The position numbers and the translations under genes were made by a program. The notes beneath the pieces are model-generated. The model made no database searches. It was not told the DNA's origin and worked only from the letters and a program-made list of their open reading frames with translations. A DNA stretch of 64,000 nt, taken from Pontederia crassipes. Lineage: Eukaryota > Streptophyta > Magnoliopsida > Commelinales > Pontederiaceae. The DNA lies in contig JAUKPH010000017.1 in NCBI GenBank assembly GCA_030549335.1, positions 1,988,501-2,052,500 of the forward strand, given 5' to 3'. The first letter of the stretch is position 1; the number at the start of each line of letters is the position of its first letter. Of the stretch, positions 47,531 to 60,673 are shown piece after piece.

Positions 47531-47635
47531 TCTAATTTAATTTTTTTATATTATTATCATTATCTCATTATTATTGTGCGCATTAAAAGAAAAAAAAAAG
47601 ATAATTCCACAACTGTCAGTTTAACATTTTTTCAA

Positions 47636-48172
47636 CAGCTCGGAGGAGGCCCGACCCCCCCTCCAGTCCGTCGGCGGGTGCCAAGCAAGCTGTTAGAGGG
47701 GGCGCCGACCCCCCTTTTGCTCCTCGTCGCATGCGAGGAAGAAAAGGGAGGTCGGCGCCCCCCTCTGCCAGCGTGCGAGCTAGCAGAGGAGGACATTGGT
47801 CTCCCTTTTGCTCGCCGTCGCATGCGAGGACTTTGCTCCTCATCGTGCATGAGAAAGAAATGGGGGGCTGCCCTGCCCCCCTGTAGTTCGTACCACCGAC
47901 GGATTGGCATAGGGGGGCGCCAGCCCCCTTTTTCTTCCTCGCACGCGGGTGAGGAGCAAAAGGGGGGCCGACGCCCCCCTCTGCTAGCTTGCGCGCCGAC
48001 GAGCTGGGTAGAGGGGGCGCCGACCCCCCTTTTCTTTTTCGCGCGCGATAGGAGCAAAAGGGGTGTCGACGCCCCTCCTGTCAGCTCGCGCGCCATCGAG
48101 CTGGGCAGAGGGGGGTGCCAGCCCCCCTTTTCTTCCTCGCGTGATGCGGAGCAAAAGGGGGTGCTCGCCCCT
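47636..48172. repeat. GC-rich minisatellite-like tandem array
   Basis: Roughly 95-100-bp units, with gagctggg repeated at 48001 and 48098 (period 97) and at least five related units. Each unit contains opposed ggggggcgcc and ggcgcccccc-type blocks joined by aaaagggg/cccctttt, so it can fold on itself. Open frames of 237 (plus) and 154 (minus) codons cross it only because stops are rare in such sequence. The flanks are AT-rich, as at the 16925-17345 island. Confidence 0.8.
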
Positions 48173-50091
48173 ATAGTTTTTTTAAAAATTTTTTTATTGA
48201 TTTTTATAATATTTTTTATTGTGCCATGTTAATAAATTTTTTTATTTTATTTTATTATATCATATCAGCAAGGTAATCGAGAGACTACCTATTATCGATC
48301 AAGTGAACTAATCATACAATAAAATTAAAATTGAAGGACATTCTAATTATAAATTGAAGTTAAAGAATTATTTAAAAATCGACTTAAAATTAAGAGATCG
48401 TTCGAATAATTTACTCCTCTTTGTGAGTATGGTCGGAGACATAGTACACAGAGCCGCCTTTGGCTCACTCACGCCGGATGGCATGTGAGACGAGATCTCT
48501 TATAGGCTCACAGCACTGTTTTTTTTTTTTTTTTTGCATGTCCTGCTCCTCTTCTTGTTCGAGATGAGTAAAATGTTGGAACTGCTGCCATCCCATCGCT
48601 GGAATCGCCCTGGGGCCCAAAGATGATGCATTAGATGCAGAAGTTGGAAGTATCCATGATGACGAACAGTTGAAGAGCCAAGTGATGCTCGTGAGGGGAG
48701 AAAGAAAGAGAACCAGGCGAGAGGGTGCCAGTTGGCCTGTCCTTGGAGCTAATCATGCTTGGTAACTGGCAAAGTTAGTAGCAGCAGTCGTGTGACTCTT
48801 GTCTTGGCACACCCCAATCTTCGAGTTTTTACGACACTTCGAGAGAGAGAGAGAAAGAGACGAGGGAGTGGACTTTGGACTGGTGAAGTGCTTCCTTTCG
48901 GCACGTGTCACGTGTGTGGTGGTTAGGATGATGGATGTGGCCCCATGTTTGGATTGACGTCAAAAGTGTGTAAATTTCATGATCCGATCGATATTGAAGC
49001 TTTACCTCCAGCAGTAATGCAGGCAACAAGATCATGTGATGTTGTTGTAATGCAACTATGCATCATGTCCGAAAGCATCCCCCACGCACCTAACCACTCG
49101 CATGCGTCAGACAAAAACAAAAGGAAAAAAAAAAGAACACAATTGATCCGTATGCTACTGGATAGTGACAGAATCTGAATCAAGATTTCGAAATATATCA
49201 GATCTTATATGATTTAAAGTAACGTGATGGTATTTTGTCTACTAAAATTTGCACTTGTCTCCTTCCCGTAGCGTATGGATTTAAGGGAGAGTTAGATTTC
49301 AAGCTTTGTTGTTGTTCACAAGAACACGTACAATTGCCCTCAAAAGAAGCAGACAAGCCCACGTTCGACGGTGGATTCAGGGGTTTTGGCACTGGGTTTT
49401 CCTGATATTTGATTCTTTTTCTGTATATATTTTTTAATCTCCGCTTAGATGGATTCGAATTAATTATTGCTCCGCTTAGAGGGATTCCAATTAATCATTT
49501 TGGAAAGAGTAAGTTAAAACTATACTTCGAAAACCAAATAATAGAAAGAAAAGAATTAAGGTAAAAGAATAAAAAAATAAATTTTAAGAAAGGTTGAAGT
49601 GACCTAATTTCTTTTACACCTGGATACAAAAATTTAGAAATCATCTCTATCTTTCAATTCAAATCTACCACCGGTTGATGGAAGAAATCATCTCAACTTC
49701 CATGACTCTAGATATATACTAGGGCATCATGATCAATAAAAATGGGCATCCAAAAAAATTCAGAATTTTTACAGTAAAAATCATATGGTGCTTACAAAAG
49801 AGTCTTTAAAATCCTCAGAACTATGCGATCATGTATGAGTAACAACCTCAAGCTGCTGCTTACAAAAGAATCAATAAATACAACAATCTGGACTCAGAAC
49901 GATTCTCAGACTGCTTTCTCACGCCAAATACTCGTAAAAAAAAATGCTAGATATGCTACTACTTAAACATGCCATTTTGATGGGGAAAAAGCCTTACTGT
50001 GTAGGAAAAAGAATGGTGTCAGTGCCTACCGTGTATGACTATGCACACTAAAGTGGTCTGAATGTCTAAACGAGATAGCAACACCAAAATC
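48173..50091. other. Spacer downstream of the lipase gene
   Basis: Contains a poly-T run at ~48520-48535 and a short GA run at ~48840-48860. No gene recognised. The part nearest 50091 is probably lipase 3' UTR. Confidence 0.35.
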
Positions 50092-53000
50092 CTAGTCCTT
50101 AATGTTTAAGTCTTTCTTCACAACAAAAGTCCTTGATTCTGTCCTTGTAAATAGCCTCTCAATCAGTTCATCCCAATTAGTTCCACTTGATTTTGAGGCG
50201 GTGGCGCATGACGGTCTACTGTCTGATTGTCCAGGATGTTCTGCGATGGTGGCGCCCTGTGAATTTGAGGTGGCGCATGATGATTTACTGCTTGATTGTT
50301 CAAGATGTTCTGTGATGGTGGCATCATGTGATACTTCTGTAACTTCCACGGCATGCGGCACATTCAAGCACACTGCTCTTACTAGTGCATCCTCGTGTTC
50401 CTTCTCAAGACTCTGCTTCCGATCCATTTTTTGTTGTTGTGGAGGAACTGTAGGCTCAGAACGTTCCTTCATTATCTGCAAACAGAACCCTCAGATGAGA
50501 TTTGAAATACTCAAAGTATAAATACACTAACATTCCTGTAATTAGTAGATTTTACTACTTTGGGGATCCCAAATTATTCATCTTGAGATAAGATTTTTCT
50601 GATTAAAACACAAATAAGGCTCACGTGATAATAACTTAAGGATTATCATCTGCAAACTAAATTTCTGATGTCTTCAATTAGCTCCCATGTTTTTTGGAAG
50701 GAGACAATTCAAGAATGAAATTACAGCTGAAGGATAATTCTCAGAGAAGTATGACAATTAGATGTTGTTAAACATTGCAATAAAATTATGTTCCATAAAA
50801 AAAATCTACAATAATTTACTAACCAGGAAGATTAAAACTCCGTCAGAAGAATATGTATAATTTGCATTAATTCTAAGAGCTTATATGACATGTTAAAAGA
50901 GAGATTGAAATTAGTGTTTGTTATTTTTAAATGTCATAATATAAAAAAAATTGTTACAATAGCTTACAAACTAGTAGCTGGTAATTGAGTTAGACATTTA
51001 AATACATTTATTTGAATAAAGTTTAACACATTGAAAAAGGTTTTTAAAATTTCTCGTGTAAATTTATCACGTCATCATATGGTTACTGCTGTATTTGTAA
51101 CTCAATTATTCCCAGAATTGTCCTCATTGTGGATAATAGGTTAACTTAATATTGCATTTTGATGCGGCAATTACATGCAACACTACGATTCCATGATCAT
51201 ATGACACTAACGTTTAACAGATTCTATGACTACTCCAATTATGTGGTGGTCATATAACATTATCCCATCATTGCCACATCAAGAGATAATGACAGGTTAG
51301 AGGAACTGATAGGATCAAAATGTAATTGGAGAAAATTCCTATTACAAAATGAATTAGGGGAACAATGTTAGACAACAGGGAATAACTAAAGAACAGTAAG
51401 TAAAACTTCATCTTCATTTGCATAATCAATTTTCAAAATCCCAAAGATAAGAAAAATATCATGGCAGAAATAAGAACCACAAACCAGAATAAATGATTGA
51501 TATTGAAGATAATTAGGTAAAGAAAAGCCCTACTTTTAAAGCCTTTTGTGCCTCACGTTCTATCCAAATGATTCCATGATCAGCTGTGGCATTGCATGAC
51601 AGCACAATGTGTTCAAATCTTCCATCGACAGGAATGGCAGTCTTTACCTCTGGAGGATATCTTCCACATCTAAATTGGCAATTATCATTATTTATCAACT
51701 TTGGTTCTTCGTAAAAAAAGAAGGGCTTGCATGATAAAAATCACCAAAGTAAACTTCTTTTGGAAGAATTCACACCAATGATTTATGATTGAAAATTTAA
51801 AAGAAACTAACTAATTAGAACAAACATAACTCAGGCAATGAATTTGCACATAGAGTTAGATATTTCATTTAATTAATTCGCGGACCAGGATAATCACCAA
51901 CCAATCGTTTTATTTAACTTGAGCTTCTTTTCTTGGGCGAATTTTTAACTGCAGTATAATTTAAAAATTGTTTTGTTCATAGATATATTATTTTCTGGAG
52001 TTCCCATAGATCAAAATTCTGCAACCGCATCACAAGAAATAGGTTGTTGGATACACAGCACAGATAGAGATGGATTTTCTTTAAGAAATAAAATTGTCAT
52101 GAAAAAGCGAAAAGAAGGAAAAGCTACAAAAGAAAATGCTAAATCACAACTGAGGATCTTATTTTCCATTAACAATTAACATGTGACAATGGAGCTAGTA
52201 TGCACCTCATAATTTGACATTCATCCAACAAGTTCTCAGGCAAAGAGGAAGCTGAAATACTTCAAGTCAAGTAGTTGATGGCTTCACATTCATCTTCAAC
52301 ACTGAAAAATAAGGTAATGCAAGTTGGCTGGTGCTCCAGTTCTACATCTTATTGCTTTGTGTTCCATACTCTTGATTTCAGCAAATCAACTTTACGTTGT
52401 GGTAGGAGTTCTTTTATGAAGATTGTAGGAGTATTTGGTAAGTGCACAAGGAAGCTTAAAGATGAGGAAAATGGAAGAAAGAAGTTTCCAAAAGATTTAC
52501 AGGAGCGATGCACCAAAAAGAATGGATGGAGAGCATATATAGCTGCAGCCTTTTAAGAGGTTTCCTTTTAAGCAGCAGAAAAGTTCACATATCAATGTCA
52601 CATTGTATGGAGAGTCTATATAGCTGCAGCCGCCAAAACTTAGCTTTTGTGTGAACAAATACTGAAGATTGGATCAATATGACTCTCCTGTGGAACAAAA
52701 TAATGTTTTTTGGGAGTCCAAACTTGTATCCTATCCTTATCTTTCAAGTTGCTTGTCATGAATCCAAAACCCATTGTTTCAACATGATAAACTGAACCTG
52801 CCAGGTAATACTGCTGGCCACATGCCCAGTCCAAGGCCTATGATTAAGTTGGCAAACACCACATTTCTCCTTGACTAGTATGGTATAGTGTAATGCCATG
52901 ATGACATTATAATAGACATCCTAATTTAAGCGAGGTTGGAACACAGAGTTTCAGTGAACTCTTATCACATCATAACAGTATTGCTGCAGCATATTTTGAC

Positions 53001-55411
53001 CAACTTAGAAGCATATTAGAAGTTAGCCTATACTTTAAATCTTGTTCCAGTTTACTGTATTAGACCTAAATGCATAACTATCCCTTTGAACTACAACATG
53101 AGCATGCGCATACAAGGTTTATTGTTTTAATCAATTTCTCTACTATGTCATTGAAGTTTCACCGAGTATAGAAGCATGTATTGATTCAACAGTTCTCTGA
53201 GACTGTGCAATCTTGTAGACATGTCTTGTTCATGAAAAGAACCCTTGCAGTTAGACTCGTGAATAATGAAAGAGAGGTTCAATTCCTGATTCTTTTAGAT
53301 TCAATAGTATAAAAGCAGCATGGAACTTTAAGATTGAAAAGAAAATATAGAAAACCAATGTCATAATCAGCAAAGATATTTTTCCCATAGAAGTGGAGAC
53401 AGGAACTCTGTATTTCCTACATTGCTAGTTATCATATACATGATATGCACTACTAACTCCTATGGAGTTAGCCTCTCGTACTTCAACTATTATTCAAAAC
53501 CTGGGAGTTAATAAAAAATCTAGAATGTTTAAGTACCTGCAGAACTTTCTCTCCACAATGTGATACATTCGACCTGGCGCATAAAGTCTCCTGGGGTCTC
53601 CAAGCTTTTTTTTCTCTGGAATAAATGTGTCCCTCATGCAAACCAGAAAAAGAAAACAGGGCAAGCTGTTGAAAGCAGAATGACCTGGTTAAAATAATAT
53701 TAATTTCCTCTTCATTCCTAGACAAGGAAAAATGGACAATGCCTTTAGAAGGAAAAAACAGACCAAAATATAGATCCAAAGATATATTCCAAAGGTGTTG
53801 ATGTTCTTGGTAAGAAATCATCCTGTCAAAGGTAAACAAAAAGGTGGTGAATACAAAAGAAAATTTATAATGCTCATACATCAGAAGGATACTTGGAAAA
53901 AGAAGAAAACAAGCATATGATAACACAACTGAAAGCCAATTAATATGAGTACCAAAGAGAATTAACACTAAAGCAAACAGTACCAACGTAGAGAGAATAA
54001 ACTGTCGTTACAGACATTAGATGCGATGAAATTCTAAACTGAAAGACTTTAGATGCAATGAAAATCTAATATTTGTTTAGCTAAGTATCATAGGACTGAG
54101 GAATCAGTGATGTAACTATTATCAGGCTAACTATCAAGCTATATGTTCTTAGTCTTCAGAAACACACTCCCAAAAAACTCTAATGATTGGAAACTGAAAA
54201 GTTTGTTTTTCCTACATCAAATTTGAAATTTTGCTCACAAGCTAGTATGTTACATGCATTAAGTGGAATCCTCGAAATTTGAATGTAATATATCCGCTTT
54301 ATATGTAACAATGCAACCGAAAGCTTTTCAACCATTATTCTTTGCAACAATGACAAGCCCGAATGGTGATATGTAAAAGTATACCGGATTCTTTCTTTGC
54401 CTCCGTGTTCAGACCTCAAATATTTTCTGTTTAGATTTTTATGTCAAATTTCTTATATATTCCTGACTCATCTCTTCACTAGGACCTTAATAGTTTTGAC
54501 AGTTAATTATGTAAAATTCACATGGCACTTTTGTTTACTCTACGTGAAGAATTTACCAGTGATCCACACTGCCCAAAATCCAATTCCAATAGACTTGGGT
54601 TGCTTTCATCTAAACTCCTGGGTTGTTCCGACTGATTTGCACACATTAACCAGTACAAAAAGAATCGATCAGCTAAGTACGATCATTGAAGACTTGCCTG
54701 CAGGATTACCGAATGAATGACATCGGCATACTTGACAGCGAGGTTCAGTGACATACACCTGGCCGGCGCGATGCAGTAGCACCGCACCTGGCTCCGGGGG
54801 ATGCCCCCAAACTTGTACAGATGTTTAACGACGACGATGGTCATCAGCGCGACGATGCCGGAGCCCAGGGAGTGGCCGGCGAAGACGAGTTTGTATTCCG
54901 GTCCGAGCTCGGCCAGCTTACGGCGCAGCGTGTCGGCTTCCCTGTTGAGCAGCGCGGTCGCAGCTCGGAGGAGGCCGTGGTGTACGTACCCACCGCCAAA
55001 CATCTCGCGGCCGAGGCGGTTGTCCATGAGGACCTTGTAGTCCGCCTCCCGGACAAGGTTGAGACCGCGGACCGCAAGGACGAGCTCCCGGTGGACGGGG
55101 TCCGCATAGATGATGTAAGGCGGGAAGAGCCCGTCGGGGATGTCGTCGTAGTTGACGTGCTTGACGACCCAAGACGGGTCGATGCAGTGGGCGCCGCCGG
55201 CGTCCCCGTTCGGGAGGAAGCGAGGGTGCGCGAGGTCCTCCTCGTACACGGCGAGGACGGCGCGGCACATGCGCGGGACGGGCTCGAAGTCCTCCGGCGC
55301 GGCGGGCGGCCACGACTCGCTGTCGTAGTTGCCGACGTAGGTGAGGCGCTTCCACGCCCAGCGGGAGCAGCCCAAGCAGAGCACGCACTCCAGCCCGCAC
55401 GACAACGACAT
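50092..55411 (-). CDS. Class-3 lipase (calmodulin-binding heat-shock/DAG-lipase-like)
   Basis: An alpha/beta-hydrolase of the plant group annotated as calmodulin-binding heat-shock protein or sn1-specific diacylglycerol lipase-like; expected to hydrolyse acylglycerols at membranes. Five exons join in frame: 54698-55411, 53764-53822, 53537-53665, 51534-51669 and 50092-50475, giving 473 residues. Residues ~60-235 are the lipase-3 fold, with the nucleophile Ser in KLVFAGHSLGSGIVAL (about residue 192) and RELVLAVRGLN before it. Later exons encode DDFLPRTSTPLEYIFGSIF, DPRRLYAPGRMYHIVERKFC, IPVDGRFEHIVLSCNATADH and IIWIEREAQKALK, all in family order. Intron 1 uses a GC donor (CAG then GCAAGT); the others are GT-AG. 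The last exon encodes a polar tail with a duplicated 23-residue segment. MSLSCGLE is taken as start because similarity begins there, though the frame is open 25 codons further upstream. Confidence 0.9.
50185..50322 (-). repeat. 69-bp in-frame tandem duplication in the lipase last exon
   Basis: Two 23-codon units, ATITEHLEQSSSKSSCATSN... and ATIAEHPGQSDSRPSCATAS..., start at 50322 and 50253 on the minus strand. The period of exactly 69 bases keeps the frame. Confidence 0.88.
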
Positions 55412-57774
55412 GTCCGGCGCCGCCTCTGCCTCCCCGCCGGCGGGAAAAGAAAGAGAGAAAAATCTGAATGGGTTTGGATCAATCAAATAAGTAGTAGCGG
55501 TGCCATTGATGGAGCTGGAGGTTGGAATGGAAGGCTTCTGTGAGCAGAGGATGCAATAAAGGAGAGGGTATATGGAGTACGAGGGAAGGCTCCAGTTGGG
55601 ATGCTTCCATTTCTTGCCTTCTTCTCCCCCACCGGTGGGTCTCTCTCTCTCTCTCTCCTCTTTTTCTCTCTCCCCGAGACCAAAAACTAACTAAAGATAA
55701 CAAAAGTTGTATCTGGACATCTCTCTCGCTGTCTCCCTTCTGCATTTGATGTCAAAAACATGCGACACGTTTCGTGATTCCTCAGAATTCCCTGGTTCTC
55801 GCTTTACCCCGATACGATGTGGCGACAGGTCACAGCCATTTTGGGGCATCTGCCTGCTATCTCAAACCATGCGTTGGGAAGTGGCTGGCACTTGTGCACC
55901 AAATCCGCGTTGCTCACCAGTCGCTAGATTCTCACAATCTATGCATTAATTAAGATATTAAATTGATATTTAAAATGAGTTTAATATTTGTGGTATATAG
56001 CACCATCGTACCCTTAATCAATGAATAATGAATTAATTAATTAGATAATTTTTAATTTATTATTCATGAATCGAATGATGACTGATAAAAAAATGATGAT
56101 CTACCCCTTAAAAAAAGTATTGAGAATTGTGTACACAGGTAAATTATTGTAATTTAGAAATGAATAATCATTTTTAAATTTTTATTATTATAAATTTATT
56201 TAAAAAATATTTATCAAAGATCATTAATTTTGGGCCCACATAGTTTAAAATTAATTAGTCAAACTCATATTACTAGTTATATTTGGTTGACTCGAATAGA
56301 CTGATCAAAATTTTTTTGAAGAGCTGACCATTTTGAATTTGATTTAGAAAGTTATTAAATAGTTCTGGAGATCCCCCGTACGATATTGCTAATCTGTTGG
56401 AAAAAAATAAAGCTATATTTCTTTCAAAAGCAAGGTATGAGATACTAAAAAATTGTTTCAAAAAATATATAGAGAAAGAATAAATATGAACACATAACTT
56501 TGGACGGTTGTGATCGTGCGTTATTTCATAGTCGTCCGATTTGTGCTCACGACTATTGATTCACCGCATAAAATTTCCTTTTTTTCTCCTCACGCGCTCG
56601 CGACTCTCTTCTGCCCTAAACTTACTTTTATGCATGAGGGGTAGACACATGAATGAAAAAACTTTTGAAAAAAAAATCACAATCACCTGCCGAAGGTAAT
56701 TATTCATTATAACACAGAAGATTCATAAGGTTTATCATTAATTGGGATGCGATAAAATATTAGTAAATTAGAATATCGAAAGAGAATCATGGACTATTTT
56801 AATCTTAATCATTAGGAAATGTATACATGATATAAGTTTAAAATAGAATTTTACAGTGGTATAGAAAAAAATTAGGAAGTCTAATACAACGTATAAAATT
56901 AAATTAATTTCAAAACATAAACAGAACAAATCTTAAAATTTGGCTCTGATGATTTTATCCCCCCCGATCATCCGATAGAAGATCCCTTAAATTCGATGCC
57001 TGAACAATAAGATCCAGAAATACATGAGTTTTTAGTTATGTTAAAAATTCAAAGAATTATCAAACTAAGTGAAACAAATTAAAAGGAAGAAATAAAAAAA
57101 AACTCTTGCCTACTACTTTCTATCATCCAACTGATCTTATGATCTTAGTACAAGGATGGAAATATTTGCATTAATCAGACGATAAAAACGATCAAACGGA
57201 AATAATAAAAAAAGGAGAATTCAGGGGTTTTAACGCACTTCTATTTTATTTAAAAATTCAACTATTTGTTAAAAAGAGATATATGAAGGTTTAAATAATT
57301 TATATGCATGGATTGGATATTTTATGGTAGATGATCATTTAAATTATTTAATAATAATTTATCATCAAACTTTAATCCAACGATGGGACTATACAAGTAA
57401 ATCTTTTTATGAGTTTACTAAGCATTTTTCTCTTAGTTAAGGAAAATTGACCACACATGAAAACAAGGGTTGAGAGAACGAGAACCTACTTTTTTGTTTT
57501 CAATATTTATTTTTCTTACGTCTCTCTGTAATGAAAAAAAAAATCCATCGTACACTAGTCGATCTAATCCTTTCTTAATATATTTGAATTTTGTTTGATT
57601 TGAATAATTAGAATGCATAAACCTAAGAGATACAAATTAGAAGAAGAAAAAGATTCAATTCAACCGAAAAGCTTAAGAAAAGTGAAAGTTGGAGAATCAG
57701 TTCCCACAAGAACGTGAAGACAGCGGATAGGCATATTTTTCCAAAGAGGAAAGTGCCTGGTTTTAGCTTCACAT
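55412..57774. other. Lipase 5' UTR/promoter then AT-rich spacer
   Basis: A CT-rich run at ~55637-55675 lies in the presumed leader/promoter of the lipase gene. From ~55950 on the DNA is AT-rich with no recognised feature. Confidence 0.4.
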
Positions 57775-58430
57775 ATTTCCCATAAAATATGTAGAATCTT
57801 GCTTTAACTTTTATTTTTCTATTGAGTAATTTATTTCCCATAAATATGTAGCACCTTGCTTTAACTTTTTTTTTTTCCTTCTATTGAATAATTTATTTCC
57901 CATAAAAAAGAACGTGAGAATGATTATTTATTTTAATCACACTCAAATTGAATAATTTATTTTTTTACTTTTGCAAATGGTACATTATCTTTTCAAAAGG
58001 AAATATTTATTTATTTTATTATACTTATCCATTATATTTTAGAAAGAAAATATTAATCTTATTTGGGCTCAAATTAAATTTTTTGTCTTAAATTATTTTT
58101 TAGAAATTTAAAATAGCATATTATTTTTAAAAAGGAAATATTATTTATTTGATTATACTTGTAGAATGCTTTTTAGAAAGGAAATATTATTTATTTTAGT
58201 CGTATTCCATTTGAATTTCAAATGAATGACATATACCATGATATTATGCCACTTGTTATGATCTCGTGCATTTAATAAAAAATATTGTTATTTTTTACTT
58301 GTGCATTGCCTTTTAGAAAGAGATGATGATTTATTTTAGTCATGCTCAAATTTTTTTATTTAAAAAAAATTATTTATTTTATTATGCTTGTCCCCTATCT
58401 TTTTAAACAAAAAATTCTAAACCCTAAACT
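57775..58430. repeat. Degenerate tandem repeats (~60-bp units)
   Basis: atttcccataaa followed by tatgtag..cttgctttaac repeats at ~57775, 57834 and 57896 (period about 60). Further degenerate units built on ttttagaaaggaaatattatttatttta recur between ~57980 and 58400, followed by short divergent stretches. Confidence 0.6.
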
Positions 58431-59949
58431 CTTATTATGATGTCAAATTAATGATTGTCACATCAATAATCTAATGATTGAAATGTTCATTAGTCTTGTT
58501 TTTAGAATCTTAAAAATGTAAAAAATTGATTACTCTTAAAGAGAGACTCGAGGGATGACAATAAAGAACCTTTGGTAACACATGTTGCAATTCATTTCAA
58601 AATTCTCTACTCATGTAATCTTATTATCAGCACTAATATCATTATTATTTTTTATATCCACTCAAAACTCACTATCTAAGATTATTAGCATATGATTAAT
58701 TCAACGTGGGGACAAAACCATATTCTCCAATATCATTGTAACAATTTTATAACACTTGGTTGAAAACATTTGCTGAACATGCTTGAAACAAGAAAAAAAA
58801 ACTATATAAATATATAGATGATAGAAAAAAAAATTTCCCGAAAATAGAGATATGACAAAAATTGAAGACGTAAATTTAACATTTTTAACATCTTTCTGGA
58901 TTTAAGCGATTATTGACTGTAACTTATTTGAGTCAATGGATGGTAAAAGCATGAAAATCTCAAGTTTATTTATTTATTTTTGTATATAGAATAGTGAACT
59001 CTCGTTTCTAACCTTCCAATTTCTACTGCTATTACGGAGTGATTCTTTTCTGTGATAAAATTAATAAAAAACGAAGCTTTGCCACAAAATCATAAGTAAA
59101 GAACCTATAACTTGAAGAGGAGGAGCTAAATAATTATGAAATAAAGTTTTTTTTTATACCCAATCACGCCTCAGATGTTAATTCAAAATCCAGATTAAAC
59201 AACAGAGCGCTCGTCAAATTGCCACTTCAAATGTTAATTTTGAGATTATATTGGTCAGAATTGGATGAAGAATAAATTATTATTATTTTATTTTTTCGAC
59301 TTTCAATTAGGGGTCAAATTGGTTCGGATTGGGTGATTTTTTTCGATGAAAAAAATTGACCTTCAAATTTTCAACGCATAAAAAATCATCCTAAATTATT
59401 TTTCGCAGAAAAAAATCCGACCTAAGCGGTCTTGATTTTTTTTGATGGGGGACCTACCTTAAAATAATATTTTTTAAAAACTATTATAAACATTAAATAT
59501 ATATATGTTTTAAAAAATAAATTTTAACTCTAAGTTTAACTATTTAAAGTAAACAAATCAAAATAATATGTTATTACAGTATAATTGAAAATATTCTAGT
59601 TAAATTTGTCCAAACTTTCTAAAAATAAATTAATAACTTAATCATATTCAAATTCAAATGTGTGATAATAAGTGAATAATATACGTAATCTAATAATATG
59701 AATAAGAAAAAAAGCAATATTATAAATATTATTTAATAATTTAATTATAATATTTTTTTTAAAAAATATTTGGTCCGGATGGAAAATTTTTTATAAGGAG
59801 TCCTGATTTAAACGAGTGATTTTATTTATTTTGAAAGATTGATGTAATTTTGAGTCGGAGTACGTATTTTAATTTTTTCCGATTTGATTAAGTTTTTTTC
59901 AACTTTTTACTTGCACCTCTACTTCCAACATCGAAAAACTCCGTGCCGT
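58431..59949. other. AT-rich spacer, nothing recognised
   Basis: Very AT-rich, with short repeated gatttttt-type words near 59320-59460. No coding potential or clear mobile-element ends. Confidence 0.35.
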
Positions 59950-60131
59950 CCCAAAGATTATTAACTTTTGTATAAAAAAAGATAAATTAATAAAATATTC
60001 ACAAATACACTCCCCAAACAACGCAGCCAAAGGCCTCATCGTTCTAACACTTCTCATAGAATATGGCGAGCTCGATAGCTGCCAAGGCGCTCACCATCTC
60101 CGCCAGCCTCCCCGTCGTCTCGACGTCCGGA
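59950..60131 (+). pseudogene. Partial copy of the SET-domain gene 5' end
   Basis: 182 bp closely matching 62166-62346: ~113 bp of leader plus the first 23 codons (MASSIAAKALTISASLPVVS... versus MASSVAAKALTVSAGLPAVS...). By eye it differs at roughly 9% of positions, mostly small substitutions and a short indel. It stops abruptly after tcgacgtccgga and continues directly into transposase sequence, so no methyltransferase can be made from it. It may still carry promoter/leader activity. Confidence 0.85.
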
Positions 60132-60673
60132 ATGAATTTTGTGTGCCTGATGGTATGATTCCGTAGCATTTACGACCAAAATACTTCTTCTTAAACACTA
60201 TTTCGTTGGCCTAACTCTGTTTGAAAACCCCAACATAGGAAAGTACTATCTTGTAGATTCCGGTTACGCAAACTCCGATAAGTTCATAGCACCATATCGG
60301 GGTGAGAGGTATCATATGGGGACCTTTACAGAGAACATCCCAGCAGGTCAGTATCGTGATGCGAAGGATATTTTCAATCATAGACACGTGTAGTTGTGTA
60401 GAGAAGTCATTCGGAATTTTGAAAAAAAAGGTTTAGGTTGCTTCGTATCCTCATCCAGTATCCATTGAAACTACAAAAGTATATCGTCATCGTCTGTTAC
60501 GTCATTCACAATTTTGTAAGGCGTCATGCCGGAGACGATAAATACTTCAACATGACAATTTTGCTGGAACTTGAATCGGTACGTGCATGTGACCTGCTGC
60601 CTTCTATGCCCGTCTCTGCATTTGAGAAAACTAGAGGAGACATGACGCGGGTCGGGATAGCTTCTAGGATTTG
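60132..60673 (+). pseudogene. PIF/Harbinger DDE transposase, C-terminal remnant
   Basis: Recognisable order: CVPDG, then after a presumed intron (GT at ~60151 to AG at ~60239) KYYLVDSGYANSDKFIAPYR, GERYHMGTF and AKDIFNHRH. Next comes ILIQYPLKLQKYIVIVCYVI then HNFVRRHAGDDKYF, and the tail ends in TRVGIASRI. This is the C-terminal third of the DDE_Tnp_4 nuclease; the D of VDSGY is one catalytic acidic residue in the family. The N-terminal two thirds are absent and the frame is interrupted between NHRH and ILIQYP. The protein is inactive. Confidence 0.8.

Noticed and set aside
47519-48232. 237-codon plus-strand and 154-codon minus-strand frames
   Set aside because: They translate a GC-rich tandem array. 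The repeats, not selection, keep the frames open. No start context or domain supports a gene.
54821-55543. 240-codon plus-strand frame and 212/160-codon minus-strand frames over lipase exon 1
   Set aside because: Shadows of the GC-rich lipase exon. Low-complexity Arg/Ser/Val composition and no domain; the splice-consistent lipase frame explains the sequence.
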